Shown here: positions 13,207-13,690 of the stretch, one piece after another
Layout of the letters: each line of letters begins with the position of its first letter
Position numbering within the stretch: position 1 is the stretch's first letter
DNA from: Chitinophagaceae bacterium
GTDB lineage: Bacteria; Bacteroidota; Bacteroidia; Chitinophagales; Chitinophagaceae
NCBI GenBank assembly: GCA_021323155.1
Contig: JAJTCI010000025.1
Location: 1-13,690, forward strand
Reading direction: 5' to 3'
DNA: 13,690 bases
Notes under the pieces: generated by a model
What the model was told of the DNA's origin: nothing
Seen by the model: the letters and a program-made list of their open reading frames with translations, nothing else
The model's database searches: none
Translations under genes and position numbers: made by a program

Positions 13207-13690
13207 TTACTGTTTGAAAAATATCCTGCTCTTCACGCCGTACATCGTGGTAACCCTCAAATAATACGGACCGGGTAACAATAAACTGGTAGGTACTACC
13301 GTGATGTTGTTACCCTGGAGCAAAAGCTTGTTCACGAACCATTTCTTCACGCCATAGATATCATACACGGCGATCTCTGCCTGCACATTATTGTGTAAGC
13401 TCCAGACCACTGTTTGTGTTTGCGACACGGCCGGGTTCGGGAAGATGCTGAGTATCTTGATGGGGTCGGTAGTTGGCGGCGTTATGCTGCTGTCCTGTAC
13501 CACCACCGGTGCATAGTAGGTCTTTTCACAGTTCTGCGCTGTTTTGATCTTGAGCGACACGGTATACACACCGGTATTAAGGTAATTGTGGACAGGCGCG
13601 ATTACGTTACCGGTTAACAGTGGTGTGGCATCACCGAAATTCCATTTCCTTTCCACGATACTGTCACCAACAGGCACCCAACTCGTCGAG
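13207..13690 (-). CDS. PKD-domain protein with T9SS sorting domain, C-terminal fragment
   Basis: The last 160 codons of a secreted protein whose start lies beyond the right edge. The frame is open to the end of the window, and the GTG at 13675-13677 is not a believable start because it falls inside a domain. The first part is the latter portion of a PKD (Ig-like) domain: 'KWNFGDATPLLTGNVIAPVHNYLNTGVYTVSLKI' contains the W-x-F-G-D and Y-x-x-x-G-x-Y-x-V-x-L hallmarks. A threonine/proline linker (SITPPTTDP) leads to a T9SS type A sorting domain beginning 'ILSIFPNPAVSQ' and ending with 'GPYYLRVTTMYGVKSRIFFKQ'. The family pattern predicts outer membrane translocation by the type IX machinery, then surface attachment or release. 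The catalytic or binding part is outside the window, so its role cannot be stated. Confidence 0.9.
   Translation of the reverse strand, partial: STSWVPVGDSIVERKWNFGDATPLLTGNVIAPVHNYLNTGVYTVSLKIKTAQNCEKTYYAPVVVQDSSITPPTTDPIKILSIFPNPAVSQTQTVVWSLHNNVQAEIAVYDIYGVKKWFVNKLLLQGNNITVVPTSLLLPGPYYLRVTTMYGVKSRIFFKQ

Noticed and set aside
1..13690. Search for CRISPR arrays, insertion sequences, tRNA genes, toxin-antitoxin pairs and phage genes
   Set aside because: No regularly spaced repeats, transposase motifs, cloverleaf sequences or small paired genes were seen; all gaps between genes are short and accounted for.

Overview
The window looks like an ordinary chromosomal stretch from a Bacteroidota bacterium, most likely a member of the Chitinophagaceae or a close relative. 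This rests on two secreted proteins with type IX secretion system (T9SS) type A C-terminal sorting domains, gene starts without Shine-Dalgarno sequences, several TAnnTTTG-type (Bacteroidota -7) promoter elements, and moderate GC content. I see no phage, insertion sequence, CRISPR, tRNA or rRNA. No intergenic gap exceeds about 215 bp.

Left part (1-2368, + strand): the 3' end of an SDR-family TIGR01777/YfcH-like epimerase is followed by a large secreted zinc metalloprotease. That protease has a signal peptide, an N-terminal module of unknown type, a TIG-like domain, a matrixin-like catalytic domain with HELGHAHGLGH, and a T9SS sorting domain. A hairpin terminator at 2341-2368 separates it from the convergent genes to its right.

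Middle part (2370-8927, - strand): transcription runs leftward through metG (methionyl-tRNA synthetase with a C-terminal EMAPII-like tRNA-binding domain), its terminator, a FadN-type fused 3-hydroxyacyl-CoA dehydrogenase/enoyl-CoA hydratase, and a two-gene ABC exporter (BcrA-like ATPase plus ABC-2 permease). These are probably three transcription units.

Right part (9142-13153, + strand): five tightly packed genes (gaps of 31, 2, 15 and 25 bp) run away from metG. They encode an exported LD-carboxypeptidase (peptidase S66), a cytosolic S66 paralogue, a small secreted TonB-C-like protein, a DAO-family FAD oxidoreductase and a four-helix membrane protein of unknown function. This directon is the closest thing here to an uncharacterised system. 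A link to murein peptide or D-amino-acid turnover is inference. It ends at a hairpin that also terminates a convergent, partly visible PKD-domain/T9SS protein at the right edge.

Most of the window is housekeeping or common accessory metabolism. The points most worth a second look are the paired exported and cytosolic LD-carboxypeptidases with their oxidoreductase neighbour, promoter elements placed so close to two start codons that leaderless transcripts are possible, and a 17-bp palindrome in the metG/LD-carboxypeptidase divergent region.
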